DNA of 64,000 nt, from contig BEHT01000001.1 of assembly GCA_002898575.1 (NCBI GenBank), positions 1 through 64,000 of the forward strand, given 5' to 3'. The stretch comes from a bacterium HR17. Its GTDB lineage: Bacteria; Armatimonadota; Fervidibacteria; Fervidibacterales; Fervidibacteraceae. Below the pieces are notes generated by a model. The model was not told the origin of the DNA. It did no database searches and saw only the letters and a list, made by a program, of their open reading frames with translations. Of the stretch, positions 51,091-61,715 are shown piece after piece. How positions within the stretch are numbered: the first letter of the stretch is position 1; each line of letters starts with the position of its first letter. The translations under genes were made by a program, and so were the position numbers.

Positions 51091-52770
51091 TCACGGTAGT
51101 GTTTCGGTGTTCGGCGTCCGTTGCCGCCACAGCGCTTTGGCGACCAGCCACATCAATTTGGGGATGGACAGCAAACGCGGCAGCCGCTTTGGGTCTTTCA
51201 GCGTGCGGTAGAGCCACTCCAGACACAACCGCTGCACCCATTCGGGGGCGCGCTTGACAACGCCGGCGTAAACATCAAAACTGCCGCCGACACCGATGCA
51301 AATGGGCACTTGCAATACATCGGCGTGACGGGCGATCCACTTCTCTTGCTTGGGGATGCCGAAGGCGACGAACAAAATGTCGGGCTGAGCCGTGCGGATT
51401 TGTTCCAGCACTTGCTGTTCGTCTTCGGGTGTAAAGTAGCCGTGATGGGTGCCGACGATTTGTAAGCCGGGGTAACGGGCTTGCAGGTTGCGAGCGGCTT
51501 GCTCCGCTACGCCGGGTTTGGCGCCCAGCAGGAACACGCGCCATCCCCTTTGTGCCGCTCGTTCACACAACTTCGCCATCAACTCCACGCCCGGCACTCG
51601 CTCGTAGATGGGCAAGCCCAGCAACCGAGCGCTCCAGACGACGCCGATGCCGTCGGGCGTCACCAAATCCGCCTGTTGGACAATGCGGCGAAACTCGTCG
51701 TCTTCTTGCGCCCGCACCAACGCCGATGCGTCGGAAGTGACCACCAAGTGAGTGCGTCGTTCTGCGATAAGGCGCTCCAAAATGCTCAGCGCTTCGTCCA
51801 TGGTCACGGCGGTCACAGGCACGCCGAGGAGGTTGACCCGTTTGAGGTCGGGCAGGTGCTTGCGGGCACTGAGCCGCACAGCGACCCAGAACAGCGCAAT
51901 GCCAACGGTCAACCACACACCCATCAGCAACACCTTGAACGCAAAGTGCATCTCCATCCAAAGCACCAACAAGACCGCCAAAAGGCAAAGGTAAGCGTGA
52001 ACGACCGTCAGCAGCCATAAGGCGCGTCGTTCGTCAACACCCTCAACGGTAAGGATGTCAAAAAGGCTGCAGAAGCGCCCCGTAAACGAAACTCCGCCGG
52101 CGCGCAGACGATAAGTGATTTCCAACACCGGAACGCCCAAGATCAACGCGGGGGCGACGAAGACAAGAAAGGCGGTGTTTTTCAACGCGCCAGCGACACT
52201 CGCCATCGCCAACAGCGCCCCGACGGAGGCGGCGCCGCCGGCTTCCGCTGGCAACCCCCACAGCGTTACCCCCAGCCCGGCACAGCCCAATGCCAGCGCG
52301 AGGGCAAGGGTCGGTTGCGATTGCGTCTGCACGACGATGAAGGCGAAGGTGAGCCCGCTTACAACGGCGACGCTCCAAGTTAACCCGCGCAAGCGGGCTG
52401 TCGGGCGGAACAATGCGGTAAACAGCCACAACCACACGGTCGCCACGGGGACAGCCCAACCGCCCAAGTTTGCGAACTGCAAGGCGAAGGGCACTTTGAT
52501 AGTTTCAATGCGTAACCCAGCGGAAGTGACCAATAGGGCGGCGACCAATGTGCCTACCTCGCGTTGCCAGCGGTAGGGCAACCGCGCCGCTACGCCGGCA
52601 AGGACGGCGAACACAGCCATCGCCGCTATCAGCAAAAGATGCAGTGAGGCGGTAGCCCCGGAGAGGGCGGCGACAGCCCCAGCCGCCCATGGCAACCACC
52701 AACAAGCCCCTTCGCGCCACCGCCAGCGTAGCAAGCAGCCTAAGATGAACGCCGCTGCCGCTGCCCACAC
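51091..52770 (-). CDS. Fusion of a WecA-like membrane domain and a WecG/TagA/CpsF glycosyltransferase
   Basis: 559 residues (GTG start; GGAGG is 13 bases away). The first ~290 residues have about nine hydrophobic segments and align with WecA/MraY (GVTLWGLPAEAGGAASVGALLAMASVAGALK against the region before MGDTG), but the DD, D-G-x-D-G and MGDTG acidic residues are absent. The last ~240 residues are intact GT26: GVPVTAVTMDEALSILERLI, VVTSDASALVRAQ, ADLVTPDGIGVVWSARLLG, FLLGAKPGVAE, GYFTPEDEQQVLEQI, DILFVAFGIPKQEKWI. GT26 adds ManNAc or ManNAcA onto lipid-PP-GlcNAc, which fits WecA and WecB in the window. Confidence 0.82.
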   Translation of the reverse strand: MWAAAAAFILGCLLRWRWREGACWWLPWAAGAVAALSGATASLHLLLIAAMAVFAVLAGVAARLPYRWQREVGTLVAALLVTSAGLRIETIKVPFALQFANLGGWAVPVATVWLWLFTALFRPTARLRGLTWSVAVVSGLTFAFIVVQTQSQPTLALALALGCAGLGVTLWGLPAEAGGAASVGALLAMASVAGALKNTAFLVFVAPALILGVPVLEITYRLRAGGVSFTGRFCSLFDILTVEGVDERRALWLLTVVHAYLCLLAVLLVLWMEMHFAFKVLLMGVWLTVGIALFWVAVRLSARKHLPDLKRVNLLGVPVTAVTMDEALSILERLIAERRTHLVVTSDASALVRAQEDDEFRRIVQQADLVTPDGIGVVWSARLLGLPIYERVPGVELMAKLCERAAQRGWRVFLLGAKPGVAEQAARNLQARYPGLQIVGTHHGYFTPEDEQQVLEQIRTAQPDILFVAFGIPKQEKWIARHADVLQVPICIGVGGSFDVYAGVVKRAPEWVQRLCLEWLYRTLKDPKRLPRLLSIPKLMWLVAKALWRQRTPNTETLP

Positions 52771-52910
52771 GGTTGAACATCACCCTCCGCTCGTCGGCAG
52801 ACGCATCTTCTGGTGCACCGCATATGACGAGGCGCCTGACGCAATCTCGCTCAGAAAGCGCGTCAAGAGTTTCGGTGCGTGTAGGACATACACCTCTGGG
52901 TTTTGCTTCT

Positions 52911-54170
52911 TCACTCCGTCCCTTCCTCCCAACTGCTCAGGTAGCGTTGCTGTTCAGGCGTCAGCGTGTCAATGCGCACGCCCATGCTTGCCAGTTTGAG
53001 CCGCGCCACCTCTTCGTCCAATTGGCGCGGGACGGGATGAACATCCTTCGTCAGTTCGGGGGCATGGTGCGCCAAGTAGGCGACGCTGAAGGCTTGGTTG
53101 GCGAAACTCATGTCCATGACGGCAGCGGGGTGCCCTTCCGCTGCCGCCAAGTTGACCAACCGTCCTTCCGCCAGCAAAAACACCCGTTTGCCGTTAGGCA
53201 AGGTGAATTCGTCCACATATGGGCGGACGCGCCGCACTTTGGTCGCCGCTTGTTGGAGTCCCTTGACATCCACTTCCACATCAAAATGCCCCGCATTGCA
53301 CACGATAGCGCCGTCTTTCATCGCCGCCATGTGCTCAACGGTGATGACCCGCACATCGCCTGTCGCCGTCACGAACACATCGCCTTTGGGCGCGGCGTCC
53401 GCCATCGGCATGACTTCAAACCCGTCCATGACCGCTTCCAACGCCCGCAGCGGGTCGACTTCCGTGACGATGACGCGAGCCCCCATGCCCCGCGCCCGCA
53501 GCGCGATGCCCCGTCCGCACCAGCCATAACCTGCGACGACGACGGTCGCACCCGCCAGCAAAAAGTTGGTCGCCCGCAAAATCCCGTCAATGGCGCTTTG
53601 CCCCGTCCCGTAGCGGTTGTCAAACAAAAACTTGGTGTAGGCGTCATTGACGGCGATGATGGGATACGCCAACACGCCATCGCGCGCCATACTGCGCAAC
53701 CGAATGACGCCCGTCGTCGTCTCTTCCGTGCCGCCCCGCACTTTGGGCAACAGGTCGCGGCGGTCTTTGTGCAGCGTGGAGACCAAATCGGCGCCGTCGT
53801 CCATTGTGATGTCGGGTTGCATGTCCAAGACGGCGTGAATGTGTTTGTAGTAGGTCTCGGTGTCTTCGCCCCGAATAGCGAAAACGGGGACGCCAAAATG
53901 CTTGACCAACGCCGCCGCCACTTCGTCCTGCGTGCTCAACGGGTTGGACGCACACAATGCCACTTGCGCCCCGCCGGCGACGAGCGTGCGCATCAAGTTG
54001 GCGGTTTCCTTCGTGACATGCAAACACGCCCCAATTTTGATGCCCTGCAGCGGTTTCTCCCGCTCAAACCGTTCGCGGATTTGACGCAACACGGGCATCT
54101 GCCACTCCGCCCACTCAATCTGCTTGAGCCCATCGTCCGCCAGCGATTCGTCGCGGATGTGAAACTGCAT
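52911..54170 (-). CDS. ahcY: Adenosylhomocysteinase
   Basis: 419 residues from ATG ([12 protein letters not shown]) after AGGGGGG. Hydrolyses S-adenosylhomocysteine to adenosine and homocysteine with tightly bound [65 protein letters not shown] and NAD motif [13 protein letters not shown] are all standard. The 52911 stop is separated from the fusion gene start by ~140 bases with no gene. Confidence 0.95.
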   Translation of the reverse strand: MQFHIRDESLADDGLKQIEWAEWQMPVLRQIRERFEREKPLQGIKIGACLHVTKETANLMRTLVAGGAQVALCASNPLSTQDEVAAALVKHFGVPVFAIRGEDTETYYKHIHAVLDMQPDITMDDGADLVSTLHKDRRDLLPKVRGGTEETTTGVIRLRSMARDGVLAYPIIAVNDAYTKFLFDNRYGTGQSAIDGILRATNFLLAGATVVVAGYGWCGRGIALRARGMGARVIVTEVDPLRALEAVMDGFEVMPMADAAPKGDVFVTATGDVRVITVEHMAAMKDGAIVCNAGHFDVEVDVKGLQQAATKVRRVRPYVDEFTLPNGKRVFLLAEGRLVNLAAAEGHPAAVMDMSFANQAFSVAYLAHHAPELTKDVHPVPRQLDEEVARLKLASMGVRIDTLTPEQQRYLSSWEEGTE

Positions 54171-54247
54171 CGTCAACCCCCCTGATGCGGTTGGTGTCGG
54201 CATCGCACCGCTGCCGTTATTGTAGCGCCATCTGCGAGGCAAAAGGG

Positions 54248-56500
54248 TCATGTTCGTTGGACGCGGCGGGCGCGTTGTCCTGCCAGTTGCAGCCAGCGGT
54301 CGTAGCCGTCAGGTGTGCGCAACGCTTTCAACCGCGCTAAAAGCATCCACTCCAGAAAAAGCCCCAAAACGCTTGCTCCTCCGATCGCCGCCCAAAGGAT
54401 GGCGTGCACCTGCACTCTGGCGGTGAAGAGGGCTATCGGCATCGTGATACTGGCGATGCCGACAACGATGGGCAAAAAGAGGCAGCCGAGGGCGTAACTT
54501 TCTACGACGCTGATGAGGCTGCTGACTAAGCCGCTGAGGCTGATAGCGAGGACCGCAACGGGCAGCGTGGCAGTGATAAGGAGCGCCAGCAAAAACCTGT
54601 CCAGTGTGGGAAGCAACAGCACGCCAAACCAAACGCCGACAGCGTAGGGCAGCATCGCTTTGACGCTCAGCCAAAATCGCGGAAACCAAAAGCCAAACTG
54701 CCATTGCTGGGGTGTCAAGGGTGCCAGAACGAACTGCTCCAAGATGCGTTTGTGTCCCAACTGCCACAGCGCCACCTTTTGGTCCAAAACGCCGAGGGCA
54801 ATGGAGGCGACAAAAAGTGCCGCCAACCCCGCAAGGCTTGGCAGCCGCGCCACCATACCGTTGACGAATTTGACCAACGCGGGCTCCGGGTAAACGATGG
54901 CGGCGGCGATGCTGAACGCCACTAACAGCAATAGCACGACGCCCGTTTCCATCGTGCCTGCCAGCGCTTTAAACCGGCGTTGCCAGCGCAGTTGTAAAGT
55001 CACCAACGGGTTGGCGAGGCGCTCGCACAGTTGCCCTTCCCAACGCACCAGCCAGCCCCACAGCGGATGGGTCTCTGAAAGCACATCACGGGGTTGCGTG
55101 TCGTCCCTTGCCGGCGGCGTCAGTGGGGCGCGCCGCTCTAACCACCACAGCCATGCGCTCCACAGCAGTTGCACTGTTGCCGTCGCCCACCACGCAGGCG
55201 GTGCGGAAAGGAAGTTACCCGTGAGCCGTTGCACGGCTGCCGGCGGCAATAAAGTCAGCGGCACCAAGTAGCCGTGCACGCCAAACAACGGGCTTAGGGA
55301 CGGCATAAAAATTGCCCCAAACGGTGCGGCGCACCAAACCAAAAACGCCAACAGCCACAGCGCAGAAAGTTTTTTCGCGCTGAGGAACTTTTGCCACCAC
55401 GCAAAACTGAGCCCAAAGGCGACAGCATGAACGAGGTTCAGGGTGACGGCGATAGCGCTCGTGCGCACCAGTGTTGAGACGGGAACCTTACTTGCCCACC
55501 CTGTAAGGGCGCCCACACCCAGCACAACCGCGCCCGTCAAAAACGCATCGCGCACCGACCCTTTGGCAGAGCGGGTCGGGAAGTAAGGGGTTTTATCGCG
55601 CTTCGTTTGCGCGGCGAACCAGATGGTTAGGCTCCTGAGCATCCACAAAGCGCAGAGGGTGAAGGCGACTTTGGCTTCAAACTCGCCAGGCAAACCGTGC
55701 GCCCACACAAAGCCCCACACGAAAAGGAAGGCGACAGCCCACAGCCAATCCGCCCACGCCCGCACTTTTGCTTGAGCGGGATAAAGGCGCGGCTCTAACG
55801 CCCATGCCCACTCAGCCGCTATCACCGCCATGACCAGCGGCAAACCGACAGCAACGAGCGCCCCTGCAGGAATTGCCCACGCGTAAACCGTGACAGGCTG
55901 CAGCAGCCACTGAGGCAGATTCGCCCACACGGTGAAGCCAGCGATGCGGAAGACAAACTGCAGCGACACCCACCAACCGCCCGCACCCAATAGCCCTAAA
56001 CACACGATGACGGCGAGGCTCAAACAAGCCGCCAGCCACGAACCGCCGCCGAAGGCGATGGCGGCGGCGTAAAAGGGCAAACACAAAACAGCGAGGTAAA
56101 CCTGCATGAAGAGCGGAAAGATGGGCAATGCCAGTGTCATCCACAAAGGCGGCACGCCCGTCAGCAATAACTGCGGGAGCACTTCCTGCCGAACGAAATG
56201 CCTTGCCCGCCGCCACAAATGTGTCCCGTAAATGCTGGCGATGATGAAATGCACCCACGCCACGACTTCAAACAGGATGGGACCAACCCGGTGCAGTGGC
56301 ACCGCCCTGTTGACCGAAATCGCGAGGGCGAGGGCAAATGCCAGCCACATAGCACCCAGCGCCACACCCCAATGCATGAAGGCTTGCCTCATGTTCCGCC
56401 GTTGCTGCCGCCACAAGACAGCAAAAAACGGGTTTTCGTTAGGCGACAGCATGAACCGAACCGTCTCAGCAAAAGTGCGCCGGCGCACGATGGTCGTCAC
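54248..56500 (-). CDS. Large polytopic membrane protein, ABC-2-permease-like, unknown
   Basis: 750 residues with about sixteen to eighteen hydrophobic segments. Two halves look alike: an N-terminal cytosolic start [30 protein letters not shown] and a second [19 protein letters not shown], each followed by membrane helices and a loop such as [16 protein letters not shown] or [19 protein letters not shown], typical of ABC-2 exporters. No ATPase gene adjoins. Substrate unknown. The gene is 78 bases upstream of ahcY. Confidence 0.65.
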   Translation of the reverse strand: MTTIVRRRTFAETVRFMLSPNENPFFAVLWRQQRRNMRQAFMHWGVALGAMWLAFALALAISVNRAVPLHRVGPILFEVVAWVHFIIASIYGTHLWRRARHFVRQEVLPQLLLTGVPPLWMTLALPIFPLFMQVYLAVLCLPFYAAAIAFGGGSWLAACLSLAVIVCLGLLGAGGWWVSLQFVFRIAGFTVWANLPQWLLQPVTVYAWAIPAGALVAVGLPLVMAVIAAEWAWALEPRLYPAQAKVRAWADWLWAVAFLFVWGFVWAHGLPGEFEAKVAFTLCALWMLRSLTIWFAAQTKRDKTPYFPTRSAKGSVRDAFLTGAVVLGVGALTGWASKVPVSTLVRTSAIAVTLNLVHAVAFGLSFAWWQKFLSAKKLSALWLLAFLVWCAAPFGAIFMPSLSPLFGVHGYLVPLTLLPPAAVQRLTGNFLSAPPAWWATATVQLLWSAWLWWLERRAPLTPPARDDTQPRDVLSETHPLWGWLVRWEGQLCERLANPLVTLQLRWQRRFKALAGTMETGVVLLLLVAFSIAAAIVYPEPALVKFVNGMVARLPSLAGLAALFVASIALGVLDQKVALWQLGHKRILEQFVLAPLTPQQWQFGFWFPRFWLSVKAMLPYAVGVWFGVLLLPTLDRFLLALLITATLPVAVLAISLSGLVSSLISVVESYALGCLFLPIVVGIASITMPIALFTARVQVHAILWAAIGGASVLGLFLEWMLLARLKALRTPDGYDRWLQLAGQRARRVQRT

Positions 56501-56690
56501 GAACGGATGCCAATCCGTTCTCCTTGCCCGTCTTTCGCTTCTTTCGCGGTTAACGGGTGCTTACGCTCATCCCGCTTGCTTGGCATTTACTATGCCACTG
56601 TTCGGTCAGAGCCAATTGGCAAGGCTGTTGCTTTCCTGTCCATCTTCCATGTCAGCGACAAAATGTAGTAACGGACAATTTGCGGAGCGG

Positions 56691-59168
56691 ATGGACGAAG
56701 AGAAGTTAAGGGACAAAGGGGTGAAGCGAAGGGTGCAGCGGCGTCATGGTGTCACCGCTTTAGGGTTCGCAGGAGCGATGTTGGCAGCGTTTAGCGGATT
56801 CAGTCCGCCTAGTCAGCCCGCAGGCGAAACTGTCGTTCGTTTGACGATCAACCCCGCGCAAGTTATCCACCGTGTCGACGAGAAGATCTACGCTCACTTC
56901 CTTGAGCACATTTATCACTCCGTGCACGGCGGGTTATGGGGTGAGATGGTTTGGAACCGCAGTTTTGAAGAGGTGCCGTCAGAGGGGCTGTGGTCGGTTG
57001 ACAACGGAACGCTGGTGCAAGAGGCGATCGCCGAAAATGTGCGGCTGGTTTTCGGGGACTTGCGCTGGAGCGACTACGAATTTACGCTGGAGGCACAAAA
57101 GGTGGACGGACACGAAGGGTTTTTGGTGCTGTTTCGGGTGCAAAGCGATCGCGACTTTTACTGGCTGAACTTGGGCGGATGGGACAATACCCGCCACGCC
57201 ATTGAACGGGGACGGACAGGACAAGGGCGATGGCGCGTGGTGTCACCGATGGTGCCCGGGCGCATTGAAGCGGGACATTGGTATCGCATCCGCCTGCGAT
57301 GCGAAGGGAACCGTTTTCAAGTGTGGCTGAACGACCACCGGTTGCTGGACTTTACCGACAACGAGGCACCAATTCTGCAGGGAGGCGTAGGGGTCGGGAC
57401 TTGGAACACACGCGCTCGCTTCCGCAACCTGAAAATCACGGCTTTGGACGGCACCGTGCTATTTCAAGGGTTGCCGCAGGTCGCGCCAACGCCAACAGCC
57501 CGCCACTGGCAAGTGGTCGGCACGGGTGTGTTCGCGTTGACAACCGATAACCCGCTCAACAGTCAACGCTGTCAACTCGTCGCTTGCTCTGACGGCGAAG
57601 CCGGGGTGCGTCAAGCGCCCATGAGCGTGAGGGCGGGCGAAAAGTATCACGGTTCCGTGTGGGTGCGGGGAAAAGCGCCTAACGGGTTGGTCGTGCGATT
57701 GCGTGACGGACGCCGCACACTTGCTGAGCAGCGTCTGCCCGCACCGATAGGAACTTGGCGGGAGGTCACTTTCACTCTCACCCCGAGGGCATCGGCAAAC
57801 GACGCCGCGCTGGAACTCGTCGCTTTGCCACCCGCCCGTGTTTGGTTAGACCAAGTCAGCCTGATGGCGGAAAGCAGTCGCCGCACCGGAGGCTTCCGCC
57901 CTGATTTGTTGGACGCTTTGAAAGGGCTGCGCCCGACAGCCATCCGTTGGCCGGGCGGTTGTTTCGCATCGGCTTACCGCTGGAAAGACGGCATCGGTCC
58001 GCAACACCAACGCCGCACTTACCCGCGCCCGATATGGGACGACCTTGAGGTCAACGCTTTCGGCACCGATGAGTTCATCCGGTTGTGTCGGTTGGTAGGG
58101 GCAGAACCTATCCTTGTCATCAACATCGGCACGAGGCTGTGGAACGGGGCGAACGCCGACGAACAGGCGTTCTTGCAGGATGCCATGGACTGGGTGGAAT
58201 ATTGCAACGGTGCGGCGACCTCCCGATGGGGGCGTATGCGCGCCGTCAACGGGCACCCTGAACCGTATGCCGTCAAACTGTGGGAAATTGACAACGAGAC
58301 TTGGCACATGGGCGCCGAAGCGTATGCCGAAGCGGTGCGGCGGTTTGTGCCCGCTCTCAAAAAAGTTGACCCCACCATCAAAATCATCGCCTGCGGCAGC
58401 GGCGGGTTAGGTGAAGGGGCGTTGCGGTGGAACCGCACCCTCATTGAGCGGTGCGCCGAATTGATTGACTACCTGAGCATCCACCATTACGAAGACCCCA
58501 ACCGCTTTGCGGACGGTCCTGCAGCCTTTGAACGCTTCATTCGCGAGACAGCGAAAATCGTCGCGAACTCGCGTAACCCCAACATCAAACTGTTCGTCTC
58601 AGAATGGAACGCGCAGAGCACGGACTGGCGGACGGGCTTGTATGCGGCGGGGCTGCTGAATGTTTTTGAGCGGTGCGGTGATGTCGTGGAAATAGCCAGC
58701 CCCGCCCTGTTGATGCGCCATTGGCGATCGGGGGTGCGACCGGACGGTCAGCGGGAGTGGGACAATGCGTTCATCAACTTTGACCATCGCACTTGGTTCC
58801 CCGCACCCAACTATGTCGTGATGAAACTGTGGCGGGACCATTACGCCCCTTTCGTGGTCGCCATGGAGGGGCTTGCCCACCCTCTCAACGCCATCGCGAC
58901 GAAATCGGCGGACGGCAAAACAGTGTTCATCAAAGTCGTTAACCCATCGTCGCAAACTGTTTCCGCGATATGGCAAATCGCTGCCGATAGCCTCGTCGTT
59001 AACGCCAAAGCATCTGTCGTCGCGCCCGGCGATCTCTCGGCGCGCAACGCACTGACGGCGCCGCACCGCGTTCGCCCCCGATCGGCAAAAACCCGTCACG
59101 ACGGACAAACTGTTCAAATCACCCTTCCGCCCTTTTCCGCTGCCGTCGTCACTGTTCAACTGAAGTGA
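56691..59168 (+). CDS. Alpha-L-arabinofuranosidase, family GH51
   Basis: 825 residues from ATG (MDEEKLRDKG) with GGAG; the open frame upstream is not used. Signal-like start with RR (RRVQRRHGVTALGFAGAMLAAFSGF), Tat or Sec. Then INPAQVIHRVDEKIYAHFLEHIYHSVHGGLWGEMV (start of the barrel), a ~180-residue insertion resembling a DUF1080/LamG concanavalin-like domain and a carbohydrate-binding-like piece, then LRPTAIRWPGGCFASAY, WEIDNETW (acid/base E536) and LFVSEWN (nucleophile E638). Releases arabinose from plant polysaccharides. Overlaps the next gene tail-to-tail by 13 bases. Confidence 0.9.
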   Translation: MDEEKLRDKGVKRRVQRRHGVTALGFAGAMLAAFSGFSPPSQPAGETVVRLTINPAQVIHRVDEKIYAHFLEHIYHSVHGGLWGEMVWNRSFEEVPSEGLWSVDNGTLVQEAIAENVRLVFGDLRWSDYEFTLEAQKVDGHEGFLVLFRVQSDRDFYWLNLGGWDNTRHAIERGRTGQGRWRVVSPMVPGRIEAGHWYRIRLRCEGNRFQVWLNDHRLLDFTDNEAPILQGGVGVGTWNTRARFRNLKITALDGTVLFQGLPQVAPTPTARHWQVVGTGVFALTTDNPLNSQRCQLVACSDGEAGVRQAPMSVRAGEKYHGSVWVRGKAPNGLVVRLRDGRRTLAEQRLPAPIGTWREVTFTLTPRASANDAALELVALPPARVWLDQVSLMAESSRRTGGFRPDLLDALKGLRPTAIRWPGGCFASAYRWKDGIGPQHQRRTYPRPIWDDLEVNAFGTDEFIRLCRLVGAEPILVINIGTRLWNGANADEQAFLQDAMDWVEYCNGAATSRWGRMRAVNGHPEPYAVKLWEIDNETWHMGAEAYAEAVRRFVPALKKVDPTIKIIACGSGGLGEGALRWNRTLIERCAELIDYLSIHHYEDPNRFADGPAAFERFIRETAKIVANSRNPNIKLFVSEWNAQSTDWRTGLYAAGLLNVFERCGDVVEIASPALLMRHWRSGVRPDGQREWDNAFINFDHRTWFPAPNYVVMKLWRDHYAPFVVAMEGLAHPLNAIATKSADGKTVFIKVVNPSSQTVSAIWQIAADSLVVNAKASVVAPGDLSARNALTAPHRVRPRSAKTRHDGQTVQITLPPFSAAVVTVQLK

Positions 59169-60208
59169 AACGGGTTTTGACCGACAATGACGGCGTGGCG
59201 TAACGGTTCATCGCTTGCAATGAAGCAACCGTCGGTAACGATGCAATTGGCGAGGTGCGTTCCAGGAGCGATAGAGGTGTGGGACCAAAGGATGGAGCGC
59301 TCCACGACAGCGCCACGCCCGATACGGCACCCGTCCCCGACCACTGTTTCACCGCCGACGATGGCGCCTTCGTCCACGACCGTCGCGGCACCGATGGCAC
59401 ACGGGGGAACGAGCCGTGCCGTGTCGGCAACTTGGGCTGAAGGGTGGATGAACACGCAAGGGGCAACCTCGCGCAGCGGACACTCGTGAAGGATCACCCG
59501 TTTGTGCAAAGCAGCGATGTTAGCGCCCCAATAGTTACCGATGTGCCCGATATCGTTCCAGTAGCCGTCGCTGACAAAGCCGTAAATGGGTGCCCCTTCC
59601 GCCACCAACGCCGGGAACAGTTGCCGCCCGAAGTCGTAAAAGCCGTCAGGGATGCGTCTTACGACTTCCGGCTCCAGCAAATACACACCCGAGTTGACGA
59701 GGGCGTGCCCTTGCGCCCAGTGGCGGGGTTTTTCGATGAAACCGACGATGCGACCGTCATCCGCCAATTGCACGACACCAAATTCGCGGGGGTCGTCTAC
59801 CAGCGCCAGGGAAATCGTGACAAGGGCGCTGCGTTCCCGGTGAAACCGCAACATGGCAGCCAAATCCAAGTCAATTAACTCGTCGCAACCGACGACGACA
59901 AAAGTATCGTCAAGGGCACAAAGAAAATCCGCCATCAGTTTCACGGCGCCGGCAGTGCCGTGCGGTTCGTCCTCATGCAAATAAGTCAAGGACACACCGA
60001 ACGCGCTGCCGTCGCCGAAGAACCGCTCAATATCCGCGCCCCGATACCAAAGGTTGGCTGCCAGTTCCGTAACACCGAAGGCGCGCAACCAACGCACGAG
60101 ATTCGCCATGATGGGCACGGTTAAGACGGGCACCAATGCTTTCGGTCGGGCGAAAGTCAGCGGACGCAAGCGCGTCCCTTCACCCGCTGCCAGAATCATC
60201 CCACGCAT
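59156..60208 (-). CDS. NDP-sugar pyrophosphorylase (nucleotidyltransferase plus left-handed beta-helix)
   Basis: 350 residues. ILAAGEGTRLRPLTFARPKALVPV is the nucleotide-binding signature; VVGCDELIDLDL, GFIEKP and NSGVYLLEPEV follow. From ~residue 245 a hexapeptide-repeat helix (PCVFIHPSAQVADTARLV, AIGAATVVDEGAIVGGETVVGDGCRIGRG). Makes NDP-mannose or NDP-glucose from sugar 1-phosphate and NTP. Substrate (GDP-mannose, dTDP- or UDP-glucose) not certain; the type resembles mannose-1-phosphate guanylyltransferases. Confidence 0.88.
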   Translation of the reverse strand: MRGMILAAGEGTRLRPLTFARPKALVPVLTVPIMANLVRWLRAFGVTELAANLWYRGADIERFFGDGSAFGVSLTYLHEDEPHGTAGAVKLMADFLCALDDTFVVVGCDELIDLDLAAMLRFHRERSALVTISLALVDDPREFGVVQLADDGRIVGFIEKPRHWAQGHALVNSGVYLLEPEVVRRIPDGFYDFGRQLFPALVAEGAPIYGFVSDGYWNDIGHIGNYWGANIAALHKRVILHECPLREVAPCVFIHPSAQVADTARLVPPCAIGAATVVDEGAIVGGETVVGDGCRIGRGAVVERSILWSHTSIAPGTHLANCIVTDGCFIASDEPLRHAVIVGQNPFHFS

Positions 60209-60249
60209 TGAATGTTCCTCCAGACACTGTGTGTTCCTTTGGCGAAGGG

Positions 60250-60507
60250 TTATCCTTCACGGACGCGAGCGTAATTGACGACATCGCGCACGCCGGGCAT
60301 GCGCTTGATGCGGTCAATCACACGCTGGATGCGGGCTTCCACGCTGTCGGTGGAAGTGTCGCCTTTAGCCCGTCCGATCCATCCATACAAGGAGATGTTG
60401 CCCGACACATTGACGACCTCCAGGCGCGAGATATCTAAGCCCGCGCGTAAAAACTCCCGCCGCACTTGCATCGCTGTCTGTTTGTCGTGGGCGATATCGC
60501 GCGGCAT
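60250..60507 (-). CDS. BON-domain protein
   Basis: 85 residues: DIAHDKQTAMQVRREFLRAGLDISRLEVVNVSG, then SLYGWIGRAKGDTSTDSVEARIQRVIDRIKRMPGVRDVVNYARV, one BON (OsmY/nodulation) domain that binds membranes or osmotically stressed structures. No signal peptide, so probably cytoplasmic or part of a membrane-related complex. Downstream of a zinc-ribbon gene by six bases. Confidence 0.75.
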   Translation of the reverse strand: MPRDIAHDKQTAMQVRREFLRAGLDISRLEVVNVSGNISLYGWIGRAKGDTSTDSVEARIQRVIDRIKRMPGVRDVVNYARVREG

Positions 60508-60513
60508 CGTTCG

Positions 60514-61236
60514 TCACCTCCGCAGAGCCATCGCCAACACACCCAACGGTTTAGGCGGTTGACGAGGGGGCACTGTTTTGACGACGCGGACGCGACCGCG
60601 CCATTCCGCTTGCGTGCGGGTGTTAAGGACGACGGCGCGCATAAAGTAGTCGCCCAATTGCACGCTTTTGAACCGCACGACGACGGGCTGCGGTTCAGAC
60701 CGTGTCGGCAACAAAAACTCATACCAATCGCCGTATCGGTTCACCTGTAACGGTAACGGTGTCAACCCTACCAACTGAAAAGCGTGCAGCAACCGCCGGT
60801 CCAGCCGTAACCGCAGGGGTGAGCGCCTGTCCGATTGAACCAACAACCGCATCTCCCAAGTGTCGCCGAGAACCACTTGGCGGGGCGCGACGGCGGTTAA
60901 CAGCAAGCGAGGGGGTGTCGGGCGGGAAAAGATAGCGACGATGATGACGCTCAATGTTAGCATTAGCGACGCCGCTAACTGCCATTGCGTTTGGGGCGGC
61001 AGCCAAGCACCAGTCCGCCGAACGGAACGCACCGGTGCGTGATGCGGGCAGGGGAGAACCGTGCTGGTGTAAACGATGGGGTGTCCTTTAGCGCGCGGGC
61101 AAACTTGACCGTCGCCGGGGAAATGGCGACACAACCCGCACCGCAACAGGTGCTCGCCGCAAAAAACGCATCGCGGAAAATCCGGATGCGTTTCGTCCAT
61201 CCATTCCCCACATCGGGGGCAAAGCAACGCCCGCAT
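60514..61236 (-). CDS. Zinc-ribbon membrane protein with beta-sandwich domain, unknown
   Basis: 240 residues. Three Cys pairs at the start: CPRCGEW, CVFCGEH and CGLCRH, then C...C in VCPRAK and PCPHH: zinc ribbons facing the cytoplasm. One hydrophobic helix (LAASLMLTLSVIIVAIFS, ~ residues 88-105), then a beta-sandwich (LLLTAVAPRQVVLGDTWEMRLLVQSDRR), like CARDB/DUF58-neighbour domains that protrude outside. Cotranscribed with the BON gene. Unrecognised family. Confidence 0.65.
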   Translation of the reverse strand: MRALLCPRCGEWMDETHPDFPRCVFCGEHLLRCGLCRHFPGDGQVCPRAKGHPIVYTSTVLPCPHHAPVRSVRRTGAWLPPQTQWQLAASLMLTLSVIIVAIFSRPTPPRLLLTAVAPRQVVLGDTWEMRLLVQSDRRSPLRLRLDRRLLHAFQLVGLTPLPLQVNRYGDWYEFLLPTRSEPQPVVVRFKSVQLGDYFMRAVVLNTRTQAEWRGRVRVVKTVPPRQPPKPLGVLAMALRR

Positions 61237-61335
61237 CGCACCGTCACCTCAGTCAGTGCACGGCTCGTTTTCAATTATGCCGCCAATGTATTAAACTTGG
61301 GCAACATCCGATGGCAACGAGGAGGTGGGCGACGC

Positions 61336-61707
61336 ATGGATGAGCGGGAACACTTCCCGACGACCGATCCGGAAACACCGACAGCGTCCGTTCACAGCGA
61401 AGGGGATGAACAGGACACCGGCATTCGGGTTTGCCATGTGGAGAGCAAAACGCGTTACACGATCACGGCGCGCCTCCGACAAGGAGACGGGCTGATTTCG
61501 GTGGACGGCGAACCGATCACGGTGTTGATAGACCAAAATGTCGTCGCGCGGTTCGCCGAACTGATGCGCACATTGCAGCGGGAACGGTTGCGCCACTGGC
61601 ACATTGACCTGCGGTTCAGCGACCCCTCGTGGCGCGAACGCTTGGCACCCGAAGTCGTCGCTTACGCGTTGAACGAAGCCTTAACTAACTTACTGGCGCG
61701 GTTGTAA
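61336..61707 (+). CDS. Small protein of unknown function
   Basis: 123 residues from ATG after GGAGGTGG. N-terminal ~30 acidic and disordered (MDEREHFPTTDPETPTASVHSEGDEQ), then TRYTITARLRQGDGLISVDGEPITVLIDQNVVARF and YALNEALTNLLARL. No membrane segment. Divergent from the zinc-ribbon gene and convergent with the PfkB gene (9-base gap). No family recognised. Confidence 0.55.
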   Translation: MDEREHFPTTDPETPTASVHSEGDEQDTGIRVCHVESKTRYTITARLRQGDGLISVDGEPITVLIDQNVVARFAELMRTLQRERLRHWHIDLRFSDPSWRERLAPEVVAYALNEALTNLLARL

Positions 61708-61715
61708 AGAGGGGT

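Noticed and set aside
56232-56690. Upstream extension of the arabinofuranosidase frame
   Set aside because: It lies antisense to the start of the minus-strand membrane protein gene, and the real ATG at 56691 has GGAG and starts the signal peptide.
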